Source: Cocos nucifera (Eukaryota; Streptophyta; Magnoliopsida; Arecales; Arecaceae). From it: 64,000 nucleotides of DNA. This document shows positions 62,840-64,000 of this stretch, piece by piece. The stretch covers positions 868,001 through 932,000 of the forward strand of contig QRFJ01000490.1 in NCBI GenBank assembly GCA_006176705.1, in the 5' to 3' direction. Position 1 is the stretch's first letter. Each line of letters begins with the position of its first letter. A model generated the notes under the pieces. That model was given only the letters and a program-made list of their open reading frames with translations, did no database searches and was not told the DNA's origin. Both the position numbers and the translations under genes were made by a program.

Positions 62840-62929
62840 CGAGTTTGAAACTTGAAGGAAGGGAGTGTAGAAAAGGTGACTGCCAAAGTCTTCTTCTGGG
62901 CTCCGTGCTGGTTCAGGTCGAAGCTCAGG
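62840..62929 (-). other. Spacer between polypurine tract and repeat array of I
   Basis: Unique 90-bp stretch with no coding signal. Confidence 0.5.
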
Positions 62930-64000
62930 GAAGATCTCATCTCTAGCTAAAGTTGATGTTGATGTTGAAGCCCGAAGGAGATCTGATCTCCAACCGAGGT
63001 CGAAGTAGATCTCATCTCATGCGATCGAGGTCGGAGGTTGAGATCCTCCGGGGGGTGATATTGTCTTCATCAGCTGAGGCTGACTCATGGGAGATCTCTT
63101 CTCCTATAGTCATGGTTAACATAGATGCTCAGTAGAGATCTGATCTCTGGCTGAAGTCGACGCGGTCGCTTGGGAGAGATCTTCTCTGGCCGAGGTTGGC
63201 TCGGGCGCTCGGGAGAGATCTTATCTCTAGCCTAGGTTATCGCGGGCTGAGGTTGTCACGGTCACTCGAGAGAGACCTTATCTTTGGCCGAGGTTGATGT
63301 CTCCTACAGTCGAGGTTGCCTTAGGGAAGATCTTATCTCCTGCTGCCAAAGTTAGCCCGGACCCTCGAAGGAGATCTTATCTCCTATAGTCGAGGTTGAA
63401 GCGATCGTTTGGGGAGATCTTATCTCCTACGACCGACGCTCGAAGGAGATCTTATCTCCTGCGATCGAGGTCGATGGCCAAGTTTGCCTCGGAGGAGATC
63501 TTATCTCCTGCTGTTGAAGTTGGCCCAGACTCGGGAGATCTTATCTCCTGCAGCCGAGATTGTCTTAGGAGAGATCTTATCTCCAGTAGTCGAGGTTGAC
63601 GTGGACCTTCGGGGGAGATCTTATCTCCTACAGTCGAGGTTTCCTCGAGAGAGATCTTATCTCTGGTCGAGGTTGTCTCAATCGATTGCTCGAAAGAGAT
63701 CTTATCTCTAGTTAAGGTTGTCCACGGTCGCTCGGGAGAGATCTTATCTCTAGCTGAGGTTGGCGCGGTCGCTCGAGAGAGATCTTATCTTTGGCCGAGG
63801 TTGTCTCAGTCGCTTGGAAGAGATCTTATCTCTAGCCGAGGTTGAGGCAGTCGCTCGAGAGAGATCTTATCTCTAGCCGAGGTTGTCCATGATCGCTTGG
63901 GAGAGATCTTATCTCTGGCCGAGGTCATCTCGATCGCTCGAGAGAGATCTTATCTCTAGCCGAGGTTGTCACGATCGCTCGGGAGAGATCTTATCTCTAG
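62930..64000. repeat. 41-bp tandem array in the 3' untranslated region of Gypsy element I
   Basis: About 25 units each contain GAGATCTTATCTC (an inverted repeat with CTT loop) followed by a GCCGAGGTTG-like block and a variable GCGGTCGCTCG segment. Near the right end the spacing is 41, 41, 41, 42 and 41 bp (63779, 63820, 63861, 63903, 63944). Units before about 62.9-63.3 kb are more diverged. A subtype with GGAGATCTTATCTCCTGC occupies about 63360-63650. The array continues past the window. Open frames through it are by-products of the repeat. Confidence 0.85.

Noticed and set aside
62335..63711. Several long open frames with repeated residues
   Set aside because: They run through the 44-bp and 41-bp tandem repeats and simply reflect repeat periodicity.

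Overview
This window is plant nuclear repeat DNA: nested LTR retrotransposons and their fragments, with no intact host gene, rRNA, tRNA or CRISPR array that I can support. AT-rich sequence, Ty1/Copia elements primed from initiator Met-tRNA (TGGTATCAGAGC), very long Copia LTRs (2.3-3.1 kb) and a Gypsy LTR fit a large monocot genome. A palm is my guess from the flavour of the repeats, not a demonstrated fact. Every gag-pol reading frame carries stops or frameshifts, so all coding entries are pseudogenes.

I label the elements A to J. From the left: J is a Copia LTR end (1-1761, +). Next is unclassified sequence interrupted by a 3,010-bp solo LTR (1950-4959, TSD ATGAA). Element A is a minus-strand Copia whose LTR starts near 5918. 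Element B (+, 7579-29181) sits in A's LTR, and element C (-, 17165-28148, TSD ATGGC) sits in B's 3' LTR. A resumes at 29187-30462 with RNase H sequence. It is then broken by element D (+, 30468-53956, TSD TGAGG), resumes for 60 bp, and is broken by G (+, from 54022). G is broken by H (-, from 54431), and H by I, a Gypsy element (-, from 61769) that runs off the window. Most insertions are opposite in orientation to their host element.

B, C, D, H and J belong to one Copia family; A, E, F and G to another. In the first family C keeps a full-length though broken gag. D and H share the same loss of nearly all of gag, and B has lost most of it. All three readable RT active-site boxes have lost an aspartate. 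A short hairpin with a constant 6-nt loop lies just after the primer site in B (twice), C and D, and its stem shows compensating changes.

The segment 38336-51681 inside D is probably an assembly artefact. It begins with 25 N and ends with an exact 896-bp copy of the sequence left of the gap. It also contains an inverted, indel-rich copy of D's own 3' LTR, and about 6.7 kb (43.1-49.8 kb) that is strikingly poor in C on the + strand. Removing it restores a normal element D with matching LTRs and TSDs.

The right end (62.9-64 kb) is an array of about 41-bp repeats next to the polypurine tract of Gypsy element I, an arrangement known from Tat-lineage elements.
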